A stretch of DNA of 64,000 nucleotides from Pelagibius sp. (GCF_028281305.1 NZ_JANQKD010000015.1:62001-126000), one strand, 5' to 3'. Numbered from the stretch's first letter, positions 29,804-39,477 are shown. The notes: generated from the sequence alone by a model not told the origin. Made by a program: numbers and translations.

Positions 29804-29933
29804 CGACAGCCCCCCAAAGTCCTCCCCCGGGCGATTCCCCTGATATGATTGCGCCCGGACCGTAGAGACAGTGGTGGGAGCGCTTGGCAAGCGTCAAGCC
29901 GAAACCGCCCGGGCAAACGCAAGGGACGCCGCC

Positions 29934-30782
29934 ATGGCAGCATCTTTGGAGATCCGGCCGATCAGCCGGCAGGAGTTCGAAACCGCGGTTTCCTGGGCGC
30001 GGGCGGAAGGCTGGAACCCGGGGCTCGCCGACGGCGATTGCTTCTATGCCTGCGATCCCGCGGGCTATCTGATGGCCTTCGAGGACGGCCAGCCCCTCGC
30101 CTCCATCTCGGTCGTCGCCTACGGCGAGGCCTTCGGCTTCCTGGGATTCTACATCTGCCGCCCGGAGCGTCGCGGGGAAGGCATCGGCTACCGGCTCTGG
30201 CAGGCCGGCCTCGCACGCCTGGGAGAGCGGACCATCGGGCTCGACGGCGTGGTCGACCAGCAGGAGAACTACCGCAAGGAAGGCTTCGTTCTGGAGCATC
30301 GCAACGTGCGCTATGGGGGCCGGGTCGACTGCGCAGCCCCGGAAGACCCGCGCCTGCGGACCATCGGGCCCGAAGAGGTCGAGGCCATCATGACCTACGA
30401 CCAACCCTTCTTCCCGGCACCGCGCGCGGACTTCCTGAGGAACTGGCTTCAGCGCAGTGATGTGCGCTTCGGTTCGGTTCTGGTCGAGGACGGCGCGGTG
30501 CGCGGCTACGGCGTGCTGCGCCGTTGCCACGAGGGCTTCAAGGTCGGGCCGCTCTTTGCCGACGACCGGGAACGCGCGGACCTGCTGTTTCGCAGCCTGG
30601 CAGCGGAGACCAAGGGAGAACCCGTTTTTCTCGACCCGCCTCAACCCAATGGCGCGGCGGTTCGCCTGGCCGAAAGCTACAGCATGACGCCGGTCTTCGA
30701 GACCGCCCGGATGTACCGCGGCCCCGCCCCCAAGCTGCCGCTGGAGCGCACCTTCGGAATCACGACCTTCGAGCTCGGCTGA
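29934..30782 (+). CDS. GNAT-family N-acetyltransferase with a second C-terminal domain
   Basis: 282 residues. Residues 5-145 form a GNAT fold with the acetyl-CoA loop RPERRGEGIGYRL. The remainder (from about 150) resembles the Acetyltransf_18 (YitH/HolE-type) C-terminal domain. AAGGGA precedes the ATG; a longer frame begins 63 bases upstream without one. It is divergent from the deacetylase-family gene, an acetylation/deacetylation pair whose shared substrate is only a guess. Its last 23 bases overlap the end of a minus-strand TPR gene. Confidence 0.88.
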   Translation: MAASLEIRPISRQEFETAVSWARAEGWNPGLADGDCFYACDPAGYLMAFEDGQPLASISVVAYGEAFGFLGFYICRPERRGEGIGYRLWQAGLARLGERTIGLDGVVDQQENYRKEGFVLEHRNVRYGGRVDCAAPEDPRLRTIGPEEVEAIMTYDQPFFPAPRADFLRNWLQRSDVRFGSVLVEDGAVRGYGVLRRCHEGFKVGPLFADDRERADLLFRSLAAETKGEPVFLDPPQPNGAAVRLAESYSMTPVFETARMYRGPAPKLPLERTFGITTFELG

Positions 30783-31188
30783 GGGGGAAGCGGACAACGC
30801 GGCCTTCGAGGCGTTTTTCCAGCGCACGGTCCTCCAGCGACGGACTGGCCGCCAGAGCGCGGGCGTAGATCTCCGCCGCCTCGTCCACCCGCCCGAGATC
30901 CAGCAGAAGGCGGGCCCGCAGCAGGGCGGCTTCCGGCGTCTCGGTCCCGAAAACCCAGTCGAGCGCGGCCTCGGAACAGCCTTCGTCCAACAGGAATTCG
31001 GCCACGAAGACCCGGTCCTCCAGCTTTTCGACCTGTTCGGGGGAAAGCGGCTCCAGGCTGGCGAGGGCCAGCTCGACCTCGCCAAGATCCGCGGCCGCCC
31101 GCACCAGGATCAGGCGCAGAGCCGGGTCCTCCGGAGTATCCTGGAGCGCCGTCTGCAAAGCCTTCAGTGTAGCGTGATCCCCGGACAT
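30760..31188 (-). CDS. Small TPR-like protein
   Basis: 142 residues, all-helical, with at least two tetratricopeptide-like units (PEDPALRLILVRAAADLGEV; EAALLRARLLLDLGRVDEA) and an arginine-rich C-terminus. It has no signal peptide. It resembles the N-terminal TPR part that precedes AAA domains in larger proteins, but no such domain follows here. Its 3' end overlaps that of the GNAT gene by 23 bases, tail to tail. Function unknown. Confidence 0.7.
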   Translation of the reverse strand: MSGDHATLKALQTALQDTPEDPALRLILVRAAADLGEVELALASLEPLSPEQVEKLEDRVFVAEFLLDEGCSEAALDWVFGTETPEAALLRARLLLDLGRVDEAAEIYARALAASPSLEDRALEKRLEGRVVRFPLSRARRS

Positions 31189-31218
31189 CCTGCCGCCGGC
31201 CCCTTCCGGGCCGCCTCG

Positions 31219-32067
31219 CTAGTGGGATACGGCGTTGACGAGCTGCCCGGGCGTGATGCCGTAGACCCGCTTGAAGTGGCGGGTCAGGGCCGACTGGTCA
31301 TAGAACCCGGTCATCGCCGCGGTGTCGGCAATGCCGGCGCCCTCCGACAACAGACGCCGGGCTTCCTGCAGGCGCAACTGGGTCAGATAGACATGGGGCG
31401 GCAGCCCCATTTCCTTCTTGAAACTGCGCACCAGATGAAAGGCGCTCATCTCCGCCACGACTGCCAACTGTTCCAGCTTCACCGAGTCGCCATAGTTGGC
31501 GCGCAGGAACTCCACGACGCGCCCGATCCGGCTGCGCTCGTCGGCGAGCCGCTGCTCCTGCGCAGAGGGACTGCCGTGGCGCCGGTAAAGCGTGGCCATG
31601 GCATCGAGCAGGCCGGACTCGCGCTCCAGCACCGAGGCCTCTCCCTCCGAGGCAGCATGGACGCGGCGGAAAGCGGCGAAGAGGTTGCGGTCCTGCAGTT
31701 TGTTGGTGAGGAAGGCCGGAAACCTGCCCGGCGCGAGTTCCAGATCCGCGCCGACACGGTCCAGAGCCTGGCGGTTCAGATAGAAGGCCCGGTACCGCCA
31801 GCGATCGCTGCGCCCCATACGCCCCGCATGCGGCTCACCCGGATTGAACACCAGCAGCGTTCCCTCCTCCGCCTGATCCGACACGCCACGGCTGTCGAAG
31901 ACGGCGCCGCCCCGCTCGGTCGCCGCGATGACGAGTTCATCGTGCACATGGGGGGTGAACTCGTGGCTGGTGAAGTCGGCCTGCATCAGCAGCATGCCGG
32001 GAACCGCTGCATCGCCCCAGAGGCGGCAACGGTTGGCGTCTGTCCTGCGTGTCCTTGTCCGTGCCAT
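31219..32067 (-). CDS. AraC-family transcriptional regulator
   Basis: 282 residues. The N-terminal cupin-like AraC-binding domain (HVHDELVIAATERG, FNPGEPHAG) is followed by two C-terminal helix-turn-helix units, LAVVAEMSAFHLVRSFK and ADTAAMTGFYDQSALTRHFK, ending with the conserved YGITPGQL. It starts 23 bases after an SDR gene on the same strand, so alaX-SDR-araC may be one operon. Regulators of this subtype often control a neighbouring exporter, but none is adjacent. Confidence 0.9.
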   Translation of the reverse strand: MARTRTRRTDANRCRLWGDAAVPGMLLMQADFTSHEFTPHVHDELVIAATERGGAVFDSRGVSDQAEEGTLLVFNPGEPHAGRMGRSDRWRYRAFYLNRQALDRVGADLELAPGRFPAFLTNKLQDRNLFAAFRRVHAASEGEASVLERESGLLDAMATLYRRHGSPSAQEQRLADERSRIGRVVEFLRANYGDSVKLEQLAVVAEMSAFHLVRSFKKEMGLPPHVYLTQLRLQEARRLLSEGAGIADTAAMTGFYDQSALTRHFKRVYGITPGQLVNAVSH

Positions 32068-32090
32068 GACTTCCCTACTGTGCCCCTTCG

Positions 32091-32840
32091 CTAGGCGGAA
32101 AGAAAGCCGCCATCAACGCAGAGATTGTGGCCGCAGACGAAGGCCGCCTGCCCGGACGCCAGCCACAGCACCGCCTCGGCCACCTCCTCAGGCCGGCCCA
32201 GACGCCCGGCCGGCAGCCCCGCCGCCACCGTCGCCCGGTCGCCGACGCCGGCCGCCAGCATCATCGGCGTCTCGACCCGCCCGGGCGAGACCGCGTTGAT
32301 GCGGATGCCCTCACCGGCATACTCCATGGCCGCCGAGCGCGTGAGCGAAAGCACCGCCGCCTTGGAGGCACTGTAGAGCGCCAGCCCCGGGTTCGGGTTG
32401 CGCAGACCGCTGACCGAGGCGTTGTTGACGATGACGCCGCCGCCCGCGGCCAGCATGATGCGGATTTCCGCCTGCATGGCCAGAAAGACGGCACGCAGGT
32501 TAGTGTCGAAAACGGTGTCGTAGGTCTCCGCCGGCTGATCCGCCAGCAGGGCGCGGCGCTCCTGAAAACCAGCATTGTTGAAGGCAATGTCGAGTCCGCC
32601 AAGATGGTCGGCAGCCGAGTCCACGAGAGCCGTCACCGCCGCGGCTTCGCTCAGGTCCGCGGCCAGAAAGGTCAGCGCTCCCTCGGCAGCGGCGACGACC
32701 TCCGCCCCCCGCGCGGCATCGCGGCCAGAGATCAGCACTGCCGCGCCGGCCCGCGCAAAGGCCAGCGCCGTCGCCCGGCCGATGCCGGAGGTGGCACCGG
32801 TGACCAGCACCCGCTTTCCCGAGAATGACCCAGCGGTCAT
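32091..32840 (-). CDS. SDR-family oxidoreductase
   Basis: 249-residue classical short-chain dehydrogenase: LVTGATSGIGRATAL, NNAGF, NNASVSGLRNPN with the catalytic Ser and YSASKAA with Tyr-Lys. The start overlaps the alaX stop as ATGA, so the two are translated together. A glucose- or keto-acid-type substrate is common for this group, but none can be assigned. Confidence 0.9.
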   Translation of the reverse strand: MTAGSFSGKRVLVTGATSGIGRATALAFARAGAAVLISGRDAARGAEVVAAAEGALTFLAADLSEAAAVTALVDSAADHLGGLDIAFNNAGFQERRALLADQPAETYDTVFDTNLRAVFLAMQAEIRIMLAAGGGVIVNNASVSGLRNPNPGLALYSASKAAVLSLTRSAAMEYAGEGIRINAVSPGRVETPMMLAAGVGDRATVAAGLPAGRLGRPEEVAEAVLWLASGQAAFVCGHNLCVDGGFLSA

Positions 32841-33571
32841 AGATCGGCGAGGCCGAGCTTGACGCGGCGGTTGTGTCGCCCCTTGTTCTCGACCTTCAGG
32901 ATGCGCAGTGGCCGGGACTCACCGGTCGAAGACAGATGGGTCCCACCACAGGCCTGGCGGTCAAGCCCGGCAATCTCGACGATGCGCACCGTGCCATCCG
33001 GCTGGGCGGGGGGTGTCACCGCCTTGGAGCGCAAGGTGCCCGGCTCCTGCGCCGCCTGGGCCATCGGCAGGGAGAAGGTGTTCACCGGCAGGTCCTGGGC
33101 GATGATGTCGTTGATGGTCGCCTCCATTTCCCGCAGGCGCTGATTGTCGGCGCCGGGCAGGTCGAGATCGATGCGCGCCGTGCCGCCCCCGCTGACGGGG
33201 TCGCCCGTCATGTTTGCGCCGGTGACCAGGGCACCGTCGAAGGCCTGAAACGCCAGGGCGTTGACGATGTGAAGCCCGGTGTGGAGTTGCTGCATCAGAA
33301 ACCGGAAGTCGGGATCGACCCGCAGTTCCACCGGCCCGCTGATCTCGACCGATTCCGCCAAGAGGTGCCAGAGCCGGCTGCCCTGCTGTTCGACGCCGGT
33401 GATGGCCGTCTCTCCGCCCTTCCAGGCGAGCGTTCCGCGGTCGGTCGGCTGCCCGCCGCCACCGGGGTAGAGGGCGGATCGGCTGAGCACGACCGCTCCT
33501 GGGCGGCTGTCCACCACCTCGGCCTCATGGGTCAGGAGATCGGGCGCCTCGTGGCAGAGGTAAGCTGCCAT
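32837..33571 (-). CDS. Alanyl-tRNA editing protein (AlaX family)
   Basis: 244 residues. Stand-alone editing domain that removes mischarged serine or glycine from tRNA-Ala. It shows the family opening GVVLxxxALYPGGGGQPTD-like segment (SRSALYPGGGGQPTDRG), the zinc-binding HTGLH (near residue 96), and CGGTHLSSTGE near the C-terminus. It is coupled to an SDR gene. The metal motif has Gly where many relatives have Ala (HTGLH), a small change that should not affect zinc binding. Confidence 0.92.
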   Translation of the reverse strand: MAAYLCHEAPDLLTHEAEVVDSRPGAVVLSRSALYPGGGGQPTDRGTLAWKGGETAITGVEQQGSRLWHLLAESVEISGPVELRVDPDFRFLMQQLHTGLHIVNALAFQAFDGALVTGANMTGDPVSGGGTARIDLDLPGADNQRLREMEATINDIIAQDLPVNTFSLPMAQAAQEPGTLRSKAVTPPAQPDGTVRIVEIAGLDRQACGGTHLSSTGESRPLRILKVENKGRHNRRVKLGLADL

Positions 33572-33712
33572 ATGTTCTTCCTAAGGTGTTGCTGAGCACG
33601 ACTATGCAGCAGCACACCATGGAGGTCCGCGGCGATCTTGGCGAATCTTGCCGTCCCGATAAATGAGGCCGGCCTGCACAAGGCCTCCATGGTGGAGACC
33701 GTTGTCCCAACC

Positions 33713-33818
33713 ATGCTTCGAGACGGGCCCGTCGGCCCTCCTCAGCATGAGGCCTGACCCAATGTCGGACGCTGACCTCATCCTGAGGTGCGCAGCGCAG
33801 CGAAGCCCCGAAGGATGC
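33713..33818. repeat. Diverged copy of the soxB-soxD palindromic repeat
   Basis: It starts with CTTCGAGACG and holds the same two inner hairpins as the first copy, CCTCA-GCA-TGAGG (33740-33752) and CCTCA-TCC-TGAGG (33776-33788), followed by GCGCAGCGAAGCCCCG and GAAGGATG. Outer arms are eroded. It lies between the fdh operon end and alaX, in a 276-base gap. Confidence 0.65.
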
Positions 33819-33847
33819 GCCGTGGGCCTCCGGCTGACCGCCCGCCG

Positions 33848-36631
33848 CTACTCCGCGGCGACGAAGGCCTCGATCTTCTCGACCCTGGCGGCGCAGAACT
33901 TGAACTCCGGAATCTTGCCGAAGGGGTCAAGCTGCGGATTGGTCAGCATGTTGGCCGCCGCCTCGTTGAAGCAGAAGGGGATGAAGACCATGCCCTCCGG
34001 CACGTCGCGGTCGGCACGCACGGTGAGCGCGATCTCGCCGCGCCGCGTGCTGACCTTCACCGTATCGCCGGCGTTCAGCGCCATGGCCGAAAGCTGGCGC
34101 GGGTGCAGGCTGGCCACCGCCTCCGGCTCCAGGCTGTCGAGCACGCTGGCCCGGCGGGTCATGGCGCCGGTGTGCCAGTGCTCCAGCATTCGCCCGGTGG
34201 TCAGCACCAGGGGGTAGTCGGCGTCCGGCAGCTCGTCCGGCGGCACCAGCCCCGCCGGCACGATCTTGGCGCGGCCATCGCTGGTCGGGAACCCTTCGGC
34301 GAAGAGGATCTCGTTGCCGGGCTTGTCCGGCGCGTCCACCGGATAGGTGACCGCATCCTCGCGCACCAGCCGGTCCCAGGTGATGTTGGCCAGCGACGGC
34401 ATGACCTCGGTCATCTCGGCGAAGACATCACTCGGGTGCGTGTAGGACCAGTCCAGCCCCAGGCGGGTTGCCAGTTCCTGGATCAGCTCCCAGTCCTGAC
34501 GCGCTTCGCCCGGCGGCGCTGCGACCGGGCGGGCGACCTGGACCTCACGGTTGGTGTTGGTGAAGCTGCCCCACTTCTCGGCATGGGCCGAGGCCGGCAG
34601 GATGACGTCGGCGTGCCAGGCGGTCTCCGTCAGGAAGATGTCCTGCACCACCAGATGCTCCAGCTTGGCGAGGGCCTGGCGGGCATGGGCCTGGTCGGGA
34701 TCCGACATCGCCGGGTTTTCGCCCATGATGTACATGCCCGTGATCTGATCGGCGATGATGGCATCGACGATTTCCACCACCGTCAGCCCGCGCTTGGGAT
34801 CGAGCTTTGTGTCCCAGAACGCCTCGTACTCCTTGCGCACCTCCTCCAATTCCACCGACCGATAGTCGGGGTAGACCATGGGGATGAGGCCGGCGTCGGA
34901 AGCACCCTGGACGTTGTTCTGGCCACGCAGGGGATGCAGGCCGGTGCCCGGGCGGCCGACATGGCCGGTGATCATGGTAAGCGCGATCAGGCAGCGGGAG
35001 TTGTCGGTGCCGTGGACGTGCTGGGAGATGCCCATGCCCCAGAAGATGATGGAGCGCTCGCTGCGGGCGTAGAGCCGCGCCACCTCGCGGATGGTCGCCG
35101 CGTCGATGCCGCAGACCTCTGCCATGGCCTCCGGCGAGAAGTCCTGCACCATGGTCTTCAGGTCTTCAAAGCCGCTGGTATGGGCCTGGATGTATTGCTG
35201 GTCGGTCAAGCCCTCCTCGATGATGGTGTGGATCATCGCGTTGAGGAGCGCCACGTCCTGTCCGGGCTTGAACTGCAGATGCGTATGGGCGTAGCGGTCG
35301 ATCTGCTGTTTGCGCGGGTCCATGACGATGATATTGGCACCGCGCCTGGCCGCGTTCTTCAGGAAGGTGGCGGCCACCGGATGGTTCTGCTCCGGCCGCG
35401 CCCCGATAATGATCATGCAGTCGCTGTCCTTGGCCGCCGTAAAGGGCGCGGTGACGGCGCCGGAGCCGATGCCCTCCATCAGCGCCGCCACCGAAGAGGC
35501 GTGGCAGAGCCGGGTGCAGTGGTCGACGTTGTTGGTATGGAAGGCGGTGCGGATCAGCTTCTGGAAGAGGTAGGCTTCCTCGTTGGAGCCCTTGGCCGAG
35601 CCGAAGCCGGCAAGGCCGGACGGGCCCTTCGCCTCATAGACCGTCTTCAAGCCGTCGGCGGCCCGGTCCAGGGCCTCCTCCCAGCTCGCCTCGCGGAAAT
35701 GAGTCCAGGGGTTCGCCGGATCGACCTGATCGTCCCATTTCTTGGGCACGTCGTCGCGGCGGATCAGCGGCTTGGTCAGGCGGTGCGGGCTGTAGATGTA
35801 GTCCCAGCCGAAGCGGCCCTTCACACAGAGCCGGTTCTGGTTGGCCGGCCCGTCGCGCCCGTCGATGTAGAGAATCTTGTCGTCCTTCACGTGGACCTTG
35901 GTCTGGCAGCCCACCCCGCAGTAGGGGCAGAGCGTGTCCACCGAGCGGTCCTCGAAGTGGACCCGGGTCCCCTTCTCGTCCAGCAGGCTGGATTCCATCA
36001 GCGCGCCGGTGGGGCAGGCCTGAACGCACTCGCCGCAGGCCACACAGGTCGACTCGCCCATGGCGTCGTCGAAGTCGAAGATCACCTTGGAGCCATGGCC
36101 GCGGTAGGCCATCCCGATGACGTCGTTGACCTGGACCTCACGGCAGGCGCGCACACAGAGATTACAGTTGATGCAGGCGTCCAGATGCACCGCCATGGCC
36201 GGATGGCTGACATCGGGCGCCCAGGTCTCGCGGGCCGGAAAGCGGCTTTCGGTTACGTCCAGGTCGGCGGCCCAGTGCCAGAACTTGCTCTCCGGATCGT
36301 GGGAGGTCTCGCGCGCCGGCTGGTCGGCGACCAGCAGCTCGAAGACCATGGCCCGGGCCTTCTCCGCCCGTTCGCTGGCCGAAGTCACCACCATGCCGTC
36401 GCGCGGCTCGCGGATGCAGGAGGCTGCGAGGACCCGCTCGCCCTCGATCTCCACCATGCAGGCGCGGCAGTTGCCGTCAGAGCGGTAGCCCGGCTCCGGG
36501 CTGTAGCAGAGGTGCGGCAGGCGCGTGCCGGCACGCTCCGCGGCCTGCCAGATGGTCTCCCCGGGAAAGGCCTCGACCTCTCGTCCGTCGAGGGTGAATT
36601 GGATGGTCTGGCTCGCTTCCTGCAGGCTCAT
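33848..36631 (-). CDS. fdsA: NAD-dependent formate dehydrogenase, alpha (Mo/W) subunit
   Basis: 927 residues. Domains in order: 2Fe-2S ferredoxin (residues 8-85, CYSPEPGYRSDGNCRACMVE), two 4Fe-4S clusters (CINCNLCVRACREV; CVACGECVQACPTG), a further 4Fe-4S domain (CPYCGVGCQTKV), the molybdopterin domain and the C-terminal dinucleotide-binding domain. The catalytic residue is cysteine (RLCHASS), coded TGC, so this is not a selenoprotein. It oxidises formate to CO2, reducing NAD via FdsGB. The start overlaps the fdsB-like gene as ATGA. No fdhD or fdsD follows; a repeat and alaX come next. Confidence 0.95.
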   Translation of the reverse strand: MSLQEASQTIQFTLDGREVEAFPGETIWQAAERAGTRLPHLCYSPEPGYRSDGNCRACMVEIEGERVLAASCIREPRDGMVVTSASERAEKARAMVFELLVADQPARETSHDPESKFWHWAADLDVTESRFPARETWAPDVSHPAMAVHLDACINCNLCVRACREVQVNDVIGMAYRGHGSKVIFDFDDAMGESTCVACGECVQACPTGALMESSLLDEKGTRVHFEDRSVDTLCPYCGVGCQTKVHVKDDKILYIDGRDGPANQNRLCVKGRFGWDYIYSPHRLTKPLIRRDDVPKKWDDQVDPANPWTHFREASWEEALDRAADGLKTVYEAKGPSGLAGFGSAKGSNEEAYLFQKLIRTAFHTNNVDHCTRLCHASSVAALMEGIGSGAVTAPFTAAKDSDCMIIIGARPEQNHPVAATFLKNAARRGANIIVMDPRKQQIDRYAHTHLQFKPGQDVALLNAMIHTIIEEGLTDQQYIQAHTSGFEDLKTMVQDFSPEAMAEVCGIDAATIREVARLYARSERSIIFWGMGISQHVHGTDNSRCLIALTMITGHVGRPGTGLHPLRGQNNVQGASDAGLIPMVYPDYRSVELEEVRKEYEAFWDTKLDPKRGLTVVEIVDAIIADQITGMYIMGENPAMSDPDQAHARQALAKLEHLVVQDIFLTETAWHADVILPASAHAEKWGSFTNTNREVQVARPVAAPPGEARQDWELIQELATRLGLDWSYTHPSDVFAEMTEVMPSLANITWDRLVREDAVTYPVDAPDKPGNEILFAEGFPTSDGRAKIVPAGLVPPDELPDADYPLVLTTGRMLEHWHTGAMTRRASVLDSLEPEAVASLHPRQLSAMALNAGDTVKVSTRRGEIALTVRADRDVPEGMVFIPFCFNEAAANMLTNPQLDPFGKIPEFKFCAARVEKIEAFVAAE

Positions 36632-38331
36632 TTCAGTTCCTCCGGGAAATACTTGAGGACACAGGACAGAGGATTGGGCGCCGCCTGGCCGAGGCCGCAG
36701 ATGGAGGCATCGCGCATCACCACTGCGAGTTCCTCAAGCAAGGGCACGTCCCAACGCTCCTCGCGCATCAGCTTCACCGCCTTTTCGGTGCCGTTGCGGC
36801 AGGGCGTGCACTGACCGCAGGACTCGTCCTCGAAGAAGCGCATGAGGTTCAGCGCTGCTGCTTTCACATCGTCCTTGTCGGAGAGCACGACCACGGCATG
36901 GGAACCGACGAAGCAGCCGAATTTGTCCAGCGCCCCGAACTCTAGAGGCGCATCACCCATAGAGGCCGGCAGGATGCCGCCGGACGCACCGCCCGGCAGG
37001 TAGGCATGGAAGGCATGCCCCTCCGCCATGCCGTCGCAGAACTCCTCGATCAATTCCTGGACCGAGATCCCGGCGGGCGCCAGCTTCACGCCCGGCGACT
37101 TGACTCGGCCGGAAACGGAGTAGGAGCGCAGCCCCTTGCCGCCGTTGCGGCCATGCCCGGCGAACCACTCGGCGCCCTTCTCCACGATGTCCCGCACCCA
37201 GTACACGGTCTCGACATTCTGGTTCAGGGTCGGCTTGCCGAAGAGCCCGACCTCGGCGATGTAGGGCGGGCGGTGGCGCGGCAGACCGCGCTTGCCTTCG
37301 ATGGACTCGATCATCGCCGACTCTTCGCCGCAGATGTAGGCCCCGGCGCCGCGCCGCAGCTCGAGCGGGCAATGCTCGGTGAGACCCGCCGCGTCCAGCT
37401 TTGCCATCTCCCGCCGCAGGATCTCCAGCACCGCCGGATACTCGTCGCGCATGTAGATGTAGCAGCGCTCGCAGCCCACCGCCCAGGCGGCGATCAGGGC
37501 GCCCTCCAGGAAGCGGTGCGGATCGGTTTCCAGATAGTGCCGGTCCTTGAAGGTGCCGGGCTCGCCCTCGTCGCCGTTGATGGTCATCAGGCGCGGGCCG
37601 AGGTAGCCGCGCACGATCTCCCACTTCTTGCCGGTGGGAAAACCGGCGCCGCCGAGGCCGCGCAGACCGGCGTGGGACAGCGCTTCGACCAGCTCTTCCG
37701 GCGTCCGCTTGCCCGCCAGGCAGGCGCGCAGGAGGGCGTAGCCGCCTTCCGCGGTATAGCCGTCGTAATCCGTGTAGTCCGGGATGACGGGATGGTGGTC
37801 GTCCTGCACCGCCGCCGAGAGGTTCTCCAAGGTCGCGTGATCGATGTGACGGTGGCCGACCTCGGCCACCGGAGCGCAATGGCACCGTCCCATGCAAGGG
37901 GCCGGAACGACGCGCACCTGCTCACCCACTTCCTGGGGCAGCGCCTGCAGCAGGTCCTGGGCGCCCATCATCTCGCAGGTGATGGACTCGCAGACCCGGA
38001 TCGTCAGCGGCGGCGGTGGCGCCTCGCCGTCCAGCACGATGTCGAAGTGGGCATAGAAGGAAGCCACCTCGTAAACGGCCGCCATGGGCAGGTTCATCTC
38101 CTCCGCCAAAGCGCGCAGATGACGCGCCGAGAGATGACCGTGGGCGTCCTGGATCAGGTGGAGGTGTTCGATCAGCAGGTCGGCCCGGCGCGGGCGCTCG
38201 CCCAGCAACGCCTGAACCTCGGCCAGCGCTTCGATGTCGAGCTGGCGACCTTTGGGCGTCAGGGGGGCTTTGCGCCGGCCCGAGCCCGGGTGTATCTGCC
38301 GCTCAAACGGGCGCGGCGTTCCCTCTGGCAT
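36628..38331 (-). CDS. Formate dehydrogenase NuoE-NuoF fusion (gamma-beta) subunit
   Basis: 567 residues. Residues 25-160 are a NuoE/FdsG-like thioredoxin-fold 2Fe-2S domain (CESITCEMMG; CMGRCHCAP). From about 200 it is NuoF/FdsB-like: GLGGAGFPTGKKW, NGDEGEPGTFKDR for FMN, GAYICGEESAMIES, and a 4Fe-4S site CGQCTPCRNG with the last Cys in SICGLGQ. It passes electrons from FdsA to NAD. Fds systems often encode G and B separately; here they are one protein. The first 25 residues are basic and low in complexity. Confidence 0.93.
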   Translation of the reverse strand: MPEGTPRPFERQIHPGSGRRKAPLTPKGRQLDIEALAEVQALLGERPRRADLLIEHLHLIQDAHGHLSARHLRALAEEMNLPMAAVYEVASFYAHFDIVLDGEAPPPPLTIRVCESITCEMMGAQDLLQALPQEVGEQVRVVPAPCMGRCHCAPVAEVGHRHIDHATLENLSAAVQDDHHPVIPDYTDYDGYTAEGGYALLRACLAGKRTPEELVEALSHAGLRGLGGAGFPTGKKWEIVRGYLGPRLMTINGDEGEPGTFKDRHYLETDPHRFLEGALIAAWAVGCERCYIYMRDEYPAVLEILRREMAKLDAAGLTEHCPLELRRGAGAYICGEESAMIESIEGKRGLPRHRPPYIAEVGLFGKPTLNQNVETVYWVRDIVEKGAEWFAGHGRNGGKGLRSYSVSGRVKSPGVKLAPAGISVQELIEEFCDGMAEGHAFHAYLPGGASGGILPASMGDAPLEFGALDKFGCFVGSHAVVVLSDKDDVKAAALNLMRFFEDESCGQCTPCRNGTEKAVKLMREERWDVPLLEELAVVMRDASICGLGQAAPNPLSCVLKYFPEELK

Positions 38332-38598
38332 CGATCTGCCTCCGAACCAATAAATAAGCCGCCGTTGCCCTGGGCTCGGCGACCCTTGTTTTAGGTGGCT
38401 TCGTGCTCCCCGACGGCCGGGAGGGCAGCCAAGGACCAGAATAGATCGGATTCCAGCGTTTTCTAAACGGAATCAACCTGCTTAGAGCGGCTAAAAGTTG
38501 ACCAGAACCGACCTTTTCCGCGACGAAACTGCGGAGAAGCGACGCGCAACCGCGCGACTGTTCGAACCAGAGCTGATGGCGCTCTCCTGGCCGCGCCA

Positions 38599-39477
38599 TC
38601 AGGCCGCCTTCAGGGCCTGGCGGACCGTCTGTCCGATCTCCGCGACGGACTCGGCCACAGTCACACCGGCGCCGCGCAGGGACTCGATCTTCTCCGCCGC
38701 GCCGCCCTGGCCGAAGACGTTCACCGTCCCCGCATGACCCATGCGCCGCTCGGTCGGTGCGGCGAGGCCGGCCACGTAGGCCACAACCGGCTTGGGCACC
38801 CGCTGGGAGCGGAGAAAGGCCGCCGCCTCCTCTTCTTCGCTGCCGCCGATCTCTCCCAGCAGAACGACACAATCGGTGTCCGGGTCGCGGAAGAAGAGCT
38901 CCAGGCAGTCGACGAAGCCCAGGCCATGGACGGGATCGCCGCCGATGCCGACGGAAGTCGACTGGCCGAGACGCTGGGCCGAGACCTGCTCCACCACTTC
39001 CGAGGTGAGCGAGGCGGAACGCGAGACGATGCCCACCCGCCCGGGCCGTTCCAGATGCGCCGGCATGACGCCGATCTTACAGCGCCCCGGATTGAGGATG
39101 CCCTGCGAGTTGGGGCCGATGAGCCGGCTGGCGGAGCCTTCGAGACGGCGCTTCACCCGCACCATGTCGAGCACCGGAATACGCTCGGTCACGCAGACGA
39201 TCAGCGGCAGTTCGGCATCGATGGCCTCAATGATCGCCTCGGCGGCCGAGGCCGGCGGCACAAAGACCGCAGAGGCAGTGGCGCCGGTGGCCGCGACCGC
39301 ATCGGCCACGCGGTCGAAGACCGGCAGACCGAGGTGGCGGCTGCCCCCCTTGCCGGGCACAACGCCGCCCACCACCTGGGTCCCGTAGGCGATCGCCCGT
39401 TCCATGTGGTAGCTGGCCTGACGGCCGGTGAAGCCCTGGCAAATGACCTTGGTGGCGCTGTCGACGAGAATGGCCAT
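38599..39477 (-). CDS. Succinyl-CoA/malyl-CoA ligase-type alpha subunit
   Basis: 292 residues. ADP/GDP-forming acyl-CoA ligase alpha chain: CoA-binding Rossmann region near the N-terminus ([21 protein letters not shown]), [10 protein letters not shown], and the phospho-histidine loop in [19 protein letters not shown] (39480) and ATG (39477) are both possible starts; the ATG has GGAGG seven bases upstream. It resembles the malate-CoA ligase MtkB as much as SucD. It lies 247 bases upstream of the formate dehydrogenase genes. In this locus, activation of an acid such as oxalate or malate is as likely as succinate. Confidence 0.88.
   Translation of the reverse strand: MAILVDSATKVICQGFTGRQASYHMERAIAYGTQVVGGVVPGKGGSRHLGLPVFDRVADAVAATGATASAVFVPPASAAEAIIEAIDAELPLIVCVTERIPVLDMVRVKRRLEGSASRLIGPNSQGILNPGRCKIGVMPAHLERPGRVGIVSRSASLTSEVVEQVSAQRLGQSTSVGIGGDPVHGLGFVDCLELFFRDPDTDCVVLLGEIGGSEEEEAAAFLRSQRVPKPVVAYVAGLAAPTERRMGHAGTVNVFGQGGAAEKIESLRGAGVTVAESVAEIGQTVRQALKAA

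Noticed and set aside
35515..35535. Possible selenocysteine at the formate dehydrogenase active site
   Set aside because: The active-site codon in RLCHASS is TGC, so the enzyme is the cysteine type.
33788..36814. A 1008-codon plus-strand open frame opposite fdsA
   Set aside because: It is the antisense shadow of fdsA, whose iron-sulfur and molybdopterin motifs are unmistakable.
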